The notes under the pieces were generated by a model. The model searched no databases and was not told the DNA's origin. It saw only the letters and a list, made by a program, of their open reading frames with translations. A stretch of 64,000 bases of DNA from Rheinheimera pacifica (GTDB taxonomy: Bacteria > Pseudomonadota > Gammaproteobacteria > Enterobacterales > Alteromonadaceae): assembly GCF_024809855.1 (NCBI RefSeq), contig NZ_JANUEM010000009.1, forward strand, positions 62,001 through 126,000. Reading direction: 5' to 3'. The translations under genes and the position numbers were made by a program. Shown piece by piece: positions 9,205 to 18,043 of this stretch (positions are counted from its first letter, which is position 1; each line of letters begins with the position of its first letter).

Positions 9205-9250
9205 ATATAGCATGCATAAGTGGCATTGCATAACAAAGTATGGGCAGTAT

Positions 9251-9940
9251 TTAGCCGCGCTCTGGCTGTATATCAATAAAGCTGCTAATGGTTAGCCGGC
9301 CTAAACGTGGGTTGGCGGATAAGCTGGTGTTTGGGGTAATAATGCCGCTGTGCAATGCATGGCGGCGGTAAATAATCAGCCGATTAAAGATGCCTTGTTG
9401 CGCGCCAATTTGCTCAAATAGTGCGGTATCGCCGCCAATATAACCATCGCTGGCTTTGGGCAGGTTGGGGCCGTCGTTTTCGGCTTCCAGCGCGCGGTAA
9501 TAGGCCATAGTTCGGCTGTCATCAATAGTTTCAAAACCGGTTTTGCGGTGGCGGTAAAAGGCAGTGCCGCCCTGATCACCGTGAAATAAATAATGCACCG
9601 CCGCCAGGGCGTGTTTTTCGGTAGTGTCAAAATGCGGAATACGTTGCAGCAGTTTGAGTTGTGTCGGTGGTGTCGTTACCAGCGAAAAATGACACACCGA
9701 AAAGCCCAGCGCTGTTGCCGGTAGGGCAAAGTAGTCAATTAACGTGGCCTGCAGGCTTTGCAGCATAAACTGGCGATAGCTTTCAGGCGCTGCTGAGCGC
9801 ACGCCCGGATAATAAGGCGAGTTGGCAACATATTGCTGGCCACAGGCATATTCAACTAAGGTTTCAGGCTGCGGTATAAAGTTATCTACCAGCAACAAGG
9901 GCGATTGTTCTTTGCCTGTAGCCAGCCTGGTGATCTGCAT
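9251..9940 (-). CDS. DUF6445 family protein, 2OG-oxygenase-like
   Basis: A 229-residue protein of the DUF6445 type. The sequence shows a pattern expected of an Fe(II)/2-oxoglutarate dioxygenase fold: His103-x-Asp105 in RIPHFDTT, a distal His197 in HALHSG, and Arg215 in GRLTISSF that could bind the co-substrate. No substrate is known. It is the last gene of the minus-strand TonB receptor operon, 23 bp after the halogenase-like gene. Family co-occurrence with tryptophan halogenase, cupin and SapC genes next to TonB receptors is an established genomic pattern, but function in sugar uptake or surface modification is unproven. Confidence 0.8.
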   Translation of the reverse strand: MQITRLATGKEQSPLLLVDNFIPQPETLVEYACGQQYVANSPYYPGVRSAAPESYRQFMLQSLQATLIDYFALPATALGFSVCHFSLVTTPPTQLKLLQRIPHFDTTEKHALAAVHYLFHGDQGGTAFYRHRKTGFETIDDSRTMAYYRALEAENDGPNLPKASDGYIGGDTALFEQIGAQQGIFNRLIIYRRHALHSGIITPNTSLSANPRLGRLTISSFIDIQPERG

Positions 9941-9963
9941 CTGTTGTTATGCTCTGTCAGGCA

Positions 9964-11451
9964 CTATGTCAGATTAGACGGACAGTACTGGCGCAAAAAG
10001 TCACGGTGCGACGGCAGCCGGTGCACAGCGCTGTTAATCGTGTCGCGGATCTGTTGTAAGTGGCGGCTTAATTCGCCGCTGTTCAAGCCTGCCACCAACT
10101 GATGATAACTTTGCGGTTGTAACCGCTGCCCCAGCATGACATGGCTCCAGGATTCGAGCCGGAACATCTCATCACCGGTCTGGAAGGCATGAGCACTTTC
10201 GCGGAACAGCTCTATACGGTGCGCCAGCGAATCCGGGATCGTCATAGTACGGCAATAGTCCCAGAACGGACTGTCGTTACGTTCGGTCTGGTGGTAATGC
10301 AGAATAATAAAATCGCGGATTTTCTCTACTTCAGTAATAGATTGCTGGTTATATTCGTCGGTTAAGGCCGGTGTAATGCCGTTAAAAGGAAACAGCCGCA
10401 GTAGGCGGATAATACCGCTCATAAACAGGAAGATACTGGTCGATTCCAGCGGTTCAATAAAGCCACTGGATAAACCAATAGCGACACAGTTTTTCTGCCA
10501 GAACTTTTTACGCCGGCCGGTTTGATAACTCAGTACGCGGGGCTCCATAATTGCCGGTGCTTCGAGGCCATCCAATAAACGCTGCCTGGCTTTGTCGTCG
10601 GATAAATAATCGCTGGCATACACCAGGCCATTACCCACCCGGTGCTGCAGCGGAATTTTCCACTGCCAGCCGCTGTCATGGGCAATAGCCCGGGTATAAG
10701 GCGGTACAGTAGGGCCGGGCTCTGTTTGTACTACTACCGCTTTATTGCATGGTAACCAGTGATCCCAGCGCTCGTAACCGGTTTTTAATGTTTGCTCAAT
10801 TAACAGGGCGCGAAAGCCGGTGCAGTCGATAAACAAATCGCCGGTTATTTCCTGGCCAGATTCCAGCACCAAAGCGCGGATATCGCCGTTAACATGCTGC
10901 TGCACCTGAGCAATTTTGCCCTCAATGCGTACTGCCCCTAAGTCTTCGCTGAAGCGGCGTAAAAAGCGGGCATAACGGCCGGCATCCAGATGGTAGGCAT
11001 AGTTAATGGTGGATTGCTCAGTTTTAGCAAACTTATGCTGCTTGGCCGCCTGTAACTCGTAACAGTAGTCACCAAACGGGGCGGCTATGCCCTGGCTTAA
11101 ACCGTGTAAATAATAGTGCTGAAAATCACTGAGAAAACTGCCTTTGCCGGTTACGCCAAAAGGGTGGAAGTAATGGTCACCCTGCTGGCCCCAGTTTTCA
11201 AACGAAATGGCCAGTTTAAAGGTGGCATCGGTAGCCTGCATAAACTCCTGCTCGTTTATGCCGAGCAAATTGTGAAACAGCTGTACCGGCGGCACGGTAG
11301 ATTCGCCCACGCCGACCGTGCCTATTTCTTCTGACTCTATCAGCACTACATCAATTAAGCCTTTTAGCCGTTTTGACAGCGCGGCTGCAGCTACCCAACC
11401 GGCGGTGCCACCACCGGCTATCACCACTTTTTTAACGGTATTGTGTTGCAT
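9964..11451 (-). CDS. Tryptophan halogenase family flavoprotein
   Basis: A 495-residue flavin-dependent halogenase-type monooxygenase. It has the FAD-binding GGGTAG motif at residues 13-18, the family signature W-x-W-x-I-P at 262-267, and Lys79 in the ATFKLAI stretch, the position of the catalytic Lys in PrnA. These residues suggest true halogenase chemistry (FADH2 + halide + O2) is possible, but no biosynthetic cluster is present. The start is supported by AGGGAG upstream of the ATG. Homologues in TonB receptor/SapC loci have no established substrate, and the required flavin reductase is not next to it; an FMN reductase lies about 18 kb away in a different context. Confidence 0.88.
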   Translation of the reverse strand: MQHNTVKKVVIAGGGTAGWVAAAALSKRLKGLIDVVLIESEEIGTVGVGESTVPPVQLFHNLLGINEQEFMQATDATFKLAISFENWGQQGDHYFHPFGVTGKGSFLSDFQHYYLHGLSQGIAAPFGDYCYELQAAKQHKFAKTEQSTINYAYHLDAGRYARFLRRFSEDLGAVRIEGKIAQVQQHVNGDIRALVLESGQEITGDLFIDCTGFRALLIEQTLKTGYERWDHWLPCNKAVVVQTEPGPTVPPYTRAIAHDSGWQWKIPLQHRVGNGLVYASDYLSDDKARQRLLDGLEAPAIMEPRVLSYQTGRRKKFWQKNCVAIGLSSGFIEPLESTSIFLFMSGIIRLLRLFPFNGITPALTDEYNQQSITEVEKIRDFIILHYHQTERNDSPFWDYCRTMTIPDSLAHRIELFRESAHAFQTGDEMFRLESWSHVMLGQRLQPQSYHQLVAGLNSGELSRHLQQIRDTINSAVHRLPSHRDFLRQYCPSNLT

Positions 11452-11482
11452 TGTCTGCTCCCTGTGATTTTTATAATATTTT

Positions 11483-12517
11483 TTAGCGATTTAACCGGTT
11501 TAGCAGCATGGCTCTGAGTTGCCGCGCCTGCATCTCATCCAGCTCACCCAATACACCGCGGGCGGCTTCAGGCAAATGTTGCCCGGCTTGTTTTGGGTCG
11601 TCAAAAACATAGTAATTTAACAGCGCCTGCCAGGCGCGGCGTTCATGCTCTGGCTTGTCGCGCAGGCACAACAGGGCGTGGTATAACAGGTTCATGCCCG
11701 AGCCGGTATAACGTGGGGCTGTGCTCCACCAGTAATTAATTAAAATATTAAATGTGCCCGGTGCCTCTACCTGATGCCACCACATGCTGGGTAAATACAG
11801 GGCATCGCCGGGTTCTAACTCGGCTATCTGGCCTGCCGCCACGGCAGCGGGGAAATTAGGAAAACGCTGTAAATCCGGGTTGGCAAAATCGACCATACTG
11901 ATGGCCTGGCCACCCGGTGTCGGCTCCAGTGGCCCGGGGTACAAATTACTGATTTGTTCTGGCGGAAATAACGTAAAACGGCGTTTACCCAGTACGCAAC
12001 AGGCCAGGTTTTCAGAGGTATCGTAGTGGCAGGCGGCCAGTGAATGGTTACCCAGCCAGATGCTGACGCGGTCTGGTTCAGTGGCATAGCCCGGCTCAGG
12101 TTTGGGTAACTGCATATTATGCTGATCGGGCAGGGTGGGAAAATGGCTCTGCAACAGGTTAGATGCAATGTAAACAGAGGGTGGTTGTGCTTGTTCCTGC
12201 CAGGCCAATATATCGCGTAGTACCTGATCAACCTTACCTAAACTAACAGTAAAATTCAGCTTAGTGGCGTTGTCATTATAAAAATAGCGACCGTTCAGGC
12301 CGGGTTCGCCGTAATATACCTGGGTGGGCTGGCCGTTATAGTGGCTGTTAAGGTAATCGGCCACTAAGGCCGGATTTTGCTGCCCCAGTTGTACCATGGG
12401 CCAGTGTTTTGCCAGGCCTTTTAGCACCACCGGTTGTTTGGCGTTGACGATTTCTGCCGGTAAAACACCGGGTTGGCAAGTGTCAACAATACGGCAATGG
12501 CGGCTAATATTCAGCAT
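11483..12517 (-). CDS. Cupin-like (JmjC-type) protein
   Basis: A 344-residue protein of the cupin_8/JmjC-like group of Fe(II)/2-oxoglutarate oxygenases. The metal-binding triad appears to be His164-x-Asp166 (in ACHYDTSEN) and His248 (in SMWWHQV), framed by the typical VLGKRRFTLFPP and ELEPGDALYLP strands. In known relatives this fold hydroxylates proteins or small molecules; the substrate here is unknown. It sits 31 bp upstream of the halogenase-like gene and 10 bp downstream of sapC in the same transcript. Its repeated presence beside tryptophan-halogenase-like and SapC genes in other proteobacteria is known genomically. Confidence 0.87.
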   Translation of the reverse strand: MLNISRHCRIVDTCQPGVLPAEIVNAKQPVVLKGLAKHWPMVQLGQQNPALVADYLNSHYNGQPTQVYYGEPGLNGRYFYNDNATKLNFTVSLGKVDQVLRDILAWQEQAQPPSVYIASNLLQSHFPTLPDQHNMQLPKPEPGYATEPDRVSIWLGNHSLAACHYDTSENLACCVLGKRRFTLFPPEQISNLYPGPLEPTPGGQAISMVDFANPDLQRFPNFPAAVAAGQIAELEPGDALYLPSMWWHQVEAPGTFNILINYWWSTAPRYTGSGMNLLYHALLCLRDKPEHERRAWQALLNYYVFDDPKQAGQHLPEAARGVLGELDEMQARQLRAMLLNRLNR

Positions 12518-12527
12518 AATGCTTTGC

Positions 12528-13295
12528 TCATAATGGCTTGTTGCTTACAGTGGCGGCCTGTTGCCGGTTAAGCTGATTTTTGCGCTCAATTAGGCTGCGA
12601 ATATTGCCCATTGAGTTAACAATGGCATACGCCAGTTGTAAAAAACCGGCCTGATGCAGCTGTTCTAACTCTGTGCCACGCAGTGCAGCCAAACGGGCAG
12701 CATTAATACAGTAATTGCCGGTCAGGCGGTATTTTTCGCCGTTGTCGAGGCTGAACTCTATATTGACCGGCTCTATCAGCTCCAGTTCGGTAAAGGCTGC
12801 AAACATCGCCGGCGCTATAGCCAAGCCCTGATGAATCGCCTGCAGCCGGGCTGAAATATGCTCCAGATAAGGGCTGTTACCACCCTGGGGTAAAAACAAT
12901 TGCTGGCCGTATTGTTCACTGATTTTGGGGTGGTCCATATCAATATGTACTACCGGCTCTGGAGCTTCGTTCAGATCACTATTTTGGCGCTGAAAGCCAA
13001 TCAGAAACGGGCCTTTTTCAATGCTGGCCGGAATATAGCGGGCGTCCCAGCCAGACGGATGCTGGTTGCTCAGGTATAAATTTTCATCTGCGGCAAAACC
13101 TAACAAAGCAATGGCCTGATACTTATTATCAGCAGCGTCACTGCGCAGCAGAATAGGGTACTCTTTTTGTAATTCGGTAAATTCGGTAGGAAACGCCAGT
13201 GTGCTGGCAATGTTGTCGCCGTATTCTGTGCCAAACCGGTGTAGTACACGGGTATGCTGGTGGCTGATATTGTTTAATAGTGCATGTCGGGGCAT
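12528..13295 (-). CDS. SapC family protein
   Basis: A 255-residue protein matching the length and character of the SapC family, named for a Campylobacter fetus surface-layer locus. Recognisable parts are the N-terminal NNISHQHTRVLHRFGTEYGDN and the central YPILLRSD and GFAADENLYL segments. There is no signal peptide, so action in the cytoplasm is likely despite the surface-layer name. It follows the TonB receptor gene across a 128 bp gap with two hairpins and precedes the cupin gene by 10 bp. Its biochemical role is unknown. Confidence 0.85.
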   Translation of the reverse strand: MPRHALLNNISHQHTRVLHRFGTEYGDNIASTLAFPTEFTELQKEYPILLRSDAADNKYQAIALLGFAADENLYLSNQHPSGWDARYIPASIEKGPFLIGFQRQNSDLNEAPEPVVHIDMDHPKISEQYGQQLFLPQGGNSPYLEHISARLQAIHQGLAIAPAMFAAFTELELIEPVNIEFSLDNGEKYRLTGNYCINAARLAALRGTELEQLHQAGFLQLAYAIVNSMGNIRSLIERKNQLNRQQAATVSNKPL

Positions 13296-13346
13296 TTTTA
13301 CATCCTGTGTCTGCTGTATCGCAATAACTCCCGTCGGTCAGGAAAA

Positions 13347-13416
13347 GCCGCTGCAATAGCGGCCTGGCTTTTAATGTACAACCGATACAACATTCCCGCC
13401 AGTCTGGCTGGCGGGA
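13347..13416 (-). terminator. Two hairpins between the TonB receptor gene and sapC
   Basis: Just after the receptor stop codon (minus strand) a 9 bp stem TCCCGCCAG / CTGGCGGGA occupies 13394-13416. Further on, a GCCGCT / AGCGGC stem (13347-13363) is followed on the minus strand by TTTT. Together they look like partial terminators that would lower expression of the downstream genes relative to the receptor. Confidence 0.45.
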
Positions 13417-13423
13417 TCAGTTG

Positions 13424-16400
13424 TTAGAAGTCGTAGCGGACACCAATCTGATAGCGTGGCCCCAGATCCGTCAGATACCACAACATGGCTTCATTGCGGG
13501 CATGAGAGCGGCTGTTTTCGCCTGTCAGGTTCAGCACTTCGGCAAATACCGTTAACTGCGGGTTGATGTCGTAGCTGACATTAACGTCAATTTGCCAGTA
13601 GGCTTCTTCATACCTGGGGTTATTTGAGCCACCTTTGTTTACTTCAGCCAGGTATTTATCACGCCAGTTCCAGGCCACCCTGGCTTGCCAGCTGTCTTTT
13701 TCGTAAATACCAATCAGGTTGGCGGTATCACTGAGGCCAATCAGCGCAAACTGTGACTCGCCAGGATCAGCGTTGTTATTAAAGCCAACGTCACCGCGCA
13801 CTATGGTGTAGTTTGCCTGCACACCAAAACCGCTTTCACCAAAGAAATGCTGGATAGCAAATTCAGCACCGTATATTTTCGCTTCGCGGTTGTTGTCGGG
13901 CGTGCTGGTACGGAACACCATTTCCGGGTCATCATCGTTAGCGCGTAAATCAAAGCCCGGGTTACTGGCTAAAAAGTCGATTTGTTCTTGCGTACCGGTA
14001 AACTGCGGGTTAGCGCCGTATCTGGCAATCATATCCGGATGGTTACGGAACTCATTAAAGGCCATCATGGCGAATAAATAGGTATCGTCCAGCGGGAAGC
14101 CGGCATCGCGCACCGCCTGGGCCGCAGCTATTGCCCGTGGCCCACCGGTAACATCACGAATACCCAGCAGTGGCTGATCTACCTGGCGGCTGCCGATAAA
14201 GTTAATCACGTTTTTCTGAAACACCCCGGCCGACATATAACTGAACGGGTTGTAATACCATTCCAGCGACAAATCAAAGTTGCTTGATTCCAGCGGCAAT
14301 AAGCCTGGGTTAGAGGCATCTGCTGTTGGCTGCGCGCCCAGCAGTGTTGAGCCACCACCGCCGCCAAAGTCAGACGCCGACACACCAAGGCTGCCCAAAC
14401 CGGCACGGGCTATTGTTTTACTGAACGAGAAGCGGCTGACAAGGTCATCGCTCAGGTGCAGGGTGATATCCAGGCTGGGTAACAGGTAGTCGTAATCATT
14501 GTCTGCATTCGCCGGCTCTGGTGGTACTGTGGAATCGACATAAGCAATGATGTCGTTATTATCTTCCCAACTGAAATACACCTGGCTAACCAGTGAACTG
14601 GATTTTGATTTGGTTTTTTCATAACGCAGGCCGGTTAATACATCAAACGGCATACCGCCAAGCTCACCGCCTAATGCCACCTGAAAATACACAGCTGTGG
14701 TGTCTTCTTCAACGATGTTGTCATACGACAATGAGCTTTCAACACCGGTAGGAATACCGGGGTATAAATCTAACGCAGCGGTGTATAACGCACGCGGGTC
14801 GGCAATAAAGCCATAGCCGCCTGGTCGTGCGCTGTAGTCGTCAAACTCGCCGGGTAAGTCAAATGGTTGAATTAAATCGCCAAATTCGCCGGGGTTGCCT
14901 ACGTTCCAGTTACCCAGTGCGATATTGTTACCGGCTGTCTGGATAGAGCGTGACTCCATCTTGCGCATCTCTACGCCAAAATCAAAGCGGCCATCGGCCA
15001 GCTCGTACATACCGTCCAGTTTAAGCTGTTTAATTTTGCTTTCCTGGCTGGCGTTACGAATACGGGCAATGGATGAGCCGACATCACCGGCATCTACCAC
15101 GCCATTGGCGTTGGCGCCCTTCTCCGGTATGGTGTCGTCGTACACGTTTTGATAAGTGGGTAAATCGGCACCAAAGAACCACTCACGCGAGGTCACAATA
15201 GGTGCGCCTAAACCCACCGCCAGTTCGCCTGAACCGCGTGGGCCGGTACCACGGCTGAACATTTCAGAGCTGTGGGCATCCAGCATCAGGGTTAGCGCAT
15301 CATTAACCTGATATTCCAGGTTTAAACCGGCAGATTTCAGCGTATTGGTTTGCTCACGCCATTGTTGCTCATAGCCTTCATCTACGGCGCTGGCATAGGT
15401 TTCCTGAATATAAGACGGTGTTTTTACTAAATTATTGTCAAACTCTACCACCTTGGTATTGCTACCGGTTTGCATCCAGTTACCCACTTCACCACGGTGC
15501 TCAACCAGATTGTTCTCGGCAAAGGTATAATCTGCCGTTGCAGTAAAGTTGTCGACCGGCCTGAACTGTAACGTAAGCTGGGCATTGTCGCGCTCGCGCC
15601 GGGTATTGGAAAACGCATAGCGGATATCATTCGGCCGGGCATATAACTGGCCTTGCTGAGGTGCATTAATCACTTCAGTATCAGCGTTATTCCAGGTGCG
15701 GTCGGCATCGGCGATATCGTCCCAGTAATCTACCTGCCAGTCGTTAACGGTAGCGCCGGTGTAACCGGAGTCGCGCCGTTGATGGCTGGCCGATAAACTG
15801 ACACCGAATTTGCCGTTATCCAGCGCATGGCTGAAGATGCCGGATATTTCCGGGGTAACATCATTGCCGGTGCGGTTAGTGGTGTCATGCACCGCTTTTA
15901 AGCCAACACTGGCTACCGTTTCTTCTGTATCCAGCGGGCGGGCAGTTTTAACGTTAAGTGTGGCGCCAATACCACCGGTGGCAATATTGGCTTTACCGGT
16001 TTTATACACTTCTACCGCGCGGATACTTTCTGACGCCAGATTAGAGAAATCAAAAGCCCGGGCGCTGCCGCCGCGGGTGGTGCCGTCCGCACCCGAGCCT
16101 GCACCATAAGTGGTGGCTGATGGCATGGTGCGGCCGTTCAGGGTAACCATATTATTGTCGCCGCCAAAGCCGCGAACTGTTACTTCAGAGCCTTCACCAT
16201 TGGTGCGGCTGATAGACACACCGGTAATACGCTGCAGTGATTCTGCCAGGTTGGTGTCGGGAAATTTACCGATATCCTCAGCAGAGATGGCATCTACCAC
16301 CCCCATTGAATTACGTTTTATATCAGCGGCTTCCTGCATACTTGACCGTACGCCACGCACTTGTATTATTTCAACGTCTGCCGGTGTTACAGCTTCGGTC

Positions 16401-16504
16401 TGTGGGGCTTGCTGCGCGTACAACGGCATACCCGCGGTGCTGCCAAGCAGCAATGACACGGCTTTGGCCAGTGCTGTCCGGCTGAATTTTTTCCTGTTTT
16501 CCAT
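13424..16504 (-). CDS. TonB-dependent outer membrane receptor
   Basis: A beta-barrel receptor of 1026 residues that would import a ligand across the outer membrane using TonB energy. A signal peptide ends near LYA (residue 30). A TonB-box-like EIIQVRG follows, then the plug domain (AEDIGKFPDTNLAESLQRITGV, then VTVRGFGGDNNMVTLNGR). The protein ends in YDF, a typical barrel terminus. I use the ATG at 16504, preceded by GAGGGG; an in-frame ATG 36 bp upstream (16540) is also possible. It is of the large type common in carbohydrate-uptake loci. With convergent GH3 and esterase genes nearby, an oligosaccharide substrate is the best inference. Confidence 0.93.
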   Translation of the reverse strand: MENRKKFSRTALAKAVSLLLGSTAGMPLYAQQAPQTEAVTPADVEIIQVRGVRSSMQEAADIKRNSMGVVDAISAEDIGKFPDTNLAESLQRITGVSISRTNGEGSEVTVRGFGGDNNMVTLNGRTMPSATTYGAGSGADGTTRGGSARAFDFSNLASESIRAVEVYKTGKANIATGGIGATLNVKTARPLDTEETVASVGLKAVHDTTNRTGNDVTPEISGIFSHALDNGKFGVSLSASHQRRDSGYTGATVNDWQVDYWDDIADADRTWNNADTEVINAPQQGQLYARPNDIRYAFSNTRRERDNAQLTLQFRPVDNFTATADYTFAENNLVEHRGEVGNWMQTGSNTKVVEFDNNLVKTPSYIQETYASAVDEGYEQQWREQTNTLKSAGLNLEYQVNDALTLMLDAHSSEMFSRGTGPRGSGELAVGLGAPIVTSREWFFGADLPTYQNVYDDTIPEKGANANGVVDAGDVGSSIARIRNASQESKIKQLKLDGMYELADGRFDFGVEMRKMESRSIQTAGNNIALGNWNVGNPGEFGDLIQPFDLPGEFDDYSARPGGYGFIADPRALYTAALDLYPGIPTGVESSLSYDNIVEEDTTAVYFQVALGGELGGMPFDVLTGLRYEKTKSKSSSLVSQVYFSWEDNNDIIAYVDSTVPPEPANADNDYDYLLPSLDITLHLSDDLVSRFSFSKTIARAGLGSLGVSASDFGGGGGSTLLGAQPTADASNPGLLPLESSNFDLSLEWYYNPFSYMSAGVFQKNVINFIGSRQVDQPLLGIRDVTGGPRAIAAAQAVRDAGFPLDDTYLFAMMAFNEFRNHPDMIARYGANPQFTGTQEQIDFLASNPGFDLRANDDDPEMVFRTSTPDNNREAKIYGAEFAIQHFFGESGFGVQANYTIVRGDVGFNNNADPGESQFALIGLSDTANLIGIYEKDSWQARVAWNWRDKYLAEVNKGGSNNPRYEEAYWQIDVNVSYDINPQLTVFAEVLNLTGENSRSHARNEAMLWYLTDLGPRYQIGVRYDF

Positions 16505-16540
16505 TTTATCTACATCCCCTCGTGATTTGTTATAAGTCAT

Positions 16541-16961
16541 TCAAATCAAACACTCGGGCAGCAGCGCTGTTATTTACTACATATACTAGGAGCTGCCAGC
16601 ATGTTCGTTTGTGCAGGTGCTGACCTAGCGGCTTCCTGCACATCCATGCCGAATAGCCAACCCCCGACAGTCATTGTAGTAATCTTGTCACTTCGGGGAA
16701 GTTGTCAAAATGCGTTACCTTCTTGCTTTTTTTATTATGTGCTGCAAATGCAAAGTAAAAACGCTGTGGCATGGCAGTGTTTTACTGCTTGTGGGAATGG
16801 CTTTGGGTTGCTTATATTTCAAAAAGATATAGAAGATTCTTATTTGCTATTTTAAAGTTATTAACTGCCCGGCGTAAGATAGCGTTGTCGACTGCTGCGA
16901 GCGCAATACAACACAGCCTGAGCGGCCATGCACTGTAACAACAGAACAGGATCAACAGGTT
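16541..16961. other. Divergent intergenic region between TonB receptor and cysA
   Basis: About 420 bp with no convincing gene; short open frames here lack ribosome sites and family character. It must hold the promoters of both the receptor operon and the cys operon. An imperfect inverted repeat lies at 16755-16785: arms GTAAAAACGCTG and CAGTGTTTTAC separated by 8 bp, matching except for one extra A and one substitution. It could be a repressor site for either operon. No clear consensus -35/-10 pair could be assigned. Confidence 0.4.
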
Positions 16962-18026
16962 ATGAGTATCAGCATTGAGCAGGTAAATAAACGCTTTGGC
17001 GACTTTGTGGCGGTAGACAACGTTAATCTGAATATCAATACCGGCGAATTAACGGCACTGCTGGGGCCGTCTGGCTCGGGTAAAACTACCTTGCTGCGCA
17101 TTATTGCCGGGCTGGAACAAGCCGACAGCGGCCGTATTCAGTTTAATAATGAAGATATTACCGGCCAGCATGTGTCTGAGCGCGGTGTGGGTTTTGTGTT
17201 TCAGCATTATGCGCTGTTTAAACATATGACAGTATTTGAAAATGTCGCTTATGGTTTAACAGTAAAACCGAAAAAATTTCGCCCCAGCAAGGCTGAAATT
17301 GCGAAAAAAGTGAATAAATTACTGCAGCTGGTGCAGCTGGACTGGACTGCAGAGCGCTACCCGGCGCAGTTATCCGGTGGCCAGCGCCAGCGTATTGCAC
17401 TGGCCAGGGCGCTGGCGGTAGAGCCCAAAGTGCTGCTGCTGGACGAGCCTTTTGGTGCTTTGGATGCCAAAGTGCGGGCCGAACTGCGCCGCTGGTTACG
17501 CCGCTTACACGATGAAATTCATGTCACCAGTGTATTTGTCACCCACGATCAGGAGGAGGCGCTGGAAGTAGCCGACCGCATAGTGGTCATGAACAAAGGC
17601 GCTATTGAGCAAGACGGTACCCCAGAGCAGGTTTACGATCACCCGGCCAACCCTTTTGTGTATGAGTTTCTTGGCAATGTAAATTTATTCCATGCCAGGG
17701 TGAAGCAGGGCCAAACCACCATTGGTACTGTGCAACTGGCATCGCCGGAGCATACTAATGGGGATGAGCAGGACGGCTTTGCCTATGTGCGGCCGCATGA
17801 AATTGAGGTATTTAAAGCGCCGGTAAGCGACGCTTTAAAAGTAAAACTGGATTTGGTGACCATAGTCGGGCCGGTGGCGCGGCTGGAAGTATTAACCGAT
17901 ACTGAGCAACAGCTTATTCATGTTGAATTACCCAAAGAGCAATTTAAACAGCTGGCGCTGGCGCAGGGCGATATCGCCTGGATCCAGCCCCGTTACAGCA
18001 AAGTCTTCCTTGGTGAAGGCATTTAA
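16962..18026 (+). CDS. cysA: Sulfate/thiosulfate ABC transporter ATPase CysA
   Basis: The 354-residue ATPase that powers sulfate and thiosulfate import. Visible motifs are Walker A GPSGSGKT (residues 35-42), signature LSGGQRQR, Walker [13 protein letters not shown], and the switch His in [12 protein letters not shown]-terminal regulatory TOBE-like domain follows (about residues 235-350). It is first in the operon cysA-cysP-cysU-cysW, whereas enteric bacteria place cysA last. It is the only sulfate-type ATPase gene in the window, so it probably serves also the second sbp-cysT-cysW set at 30561-33342. Confidence 0.95.
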   Translation: MSISIEQVNKRFGDFVAVDNVNLNINTGELTALLGPSGSGKTTLLRIIAGLEQADSGRIQFNNEDITGQHVSERGVGFVFQHYALFKHMTVFENVAYGLTVKPKKFRPSKAEIAKKVNKLLQLVQLDWTAERYPAQLSGGQRQRIALARALAVEPKVLLLDEPFGALDAKVRAELRRWLRRLHDEIHVTSVFVTHDQEEALEVADRIVVMNKGAIEQDGTPEQVYDHPANPFVYEFLGNVNLFHARVKQGQTTIGTVQLASPEHTNGDEQDGFAYVRPHEIEVFKAPVSDALKVKLDLVTIVGPVARLEVLTDTEQQLIHVELPKEQFKQLALAQGDIAWIQPRYSKVFLGEGI

Positions 18027-18043
18027 TTTACAGGACTATACCT

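Noticed and set aside
16601-16855. 84-codon open frame on the plus strand in the TonB receptor/cysA gap
   Set aside because: No ribosome-binding site, no family character, and composition of non-coding DNA; the region is needed for two divergent promoters.
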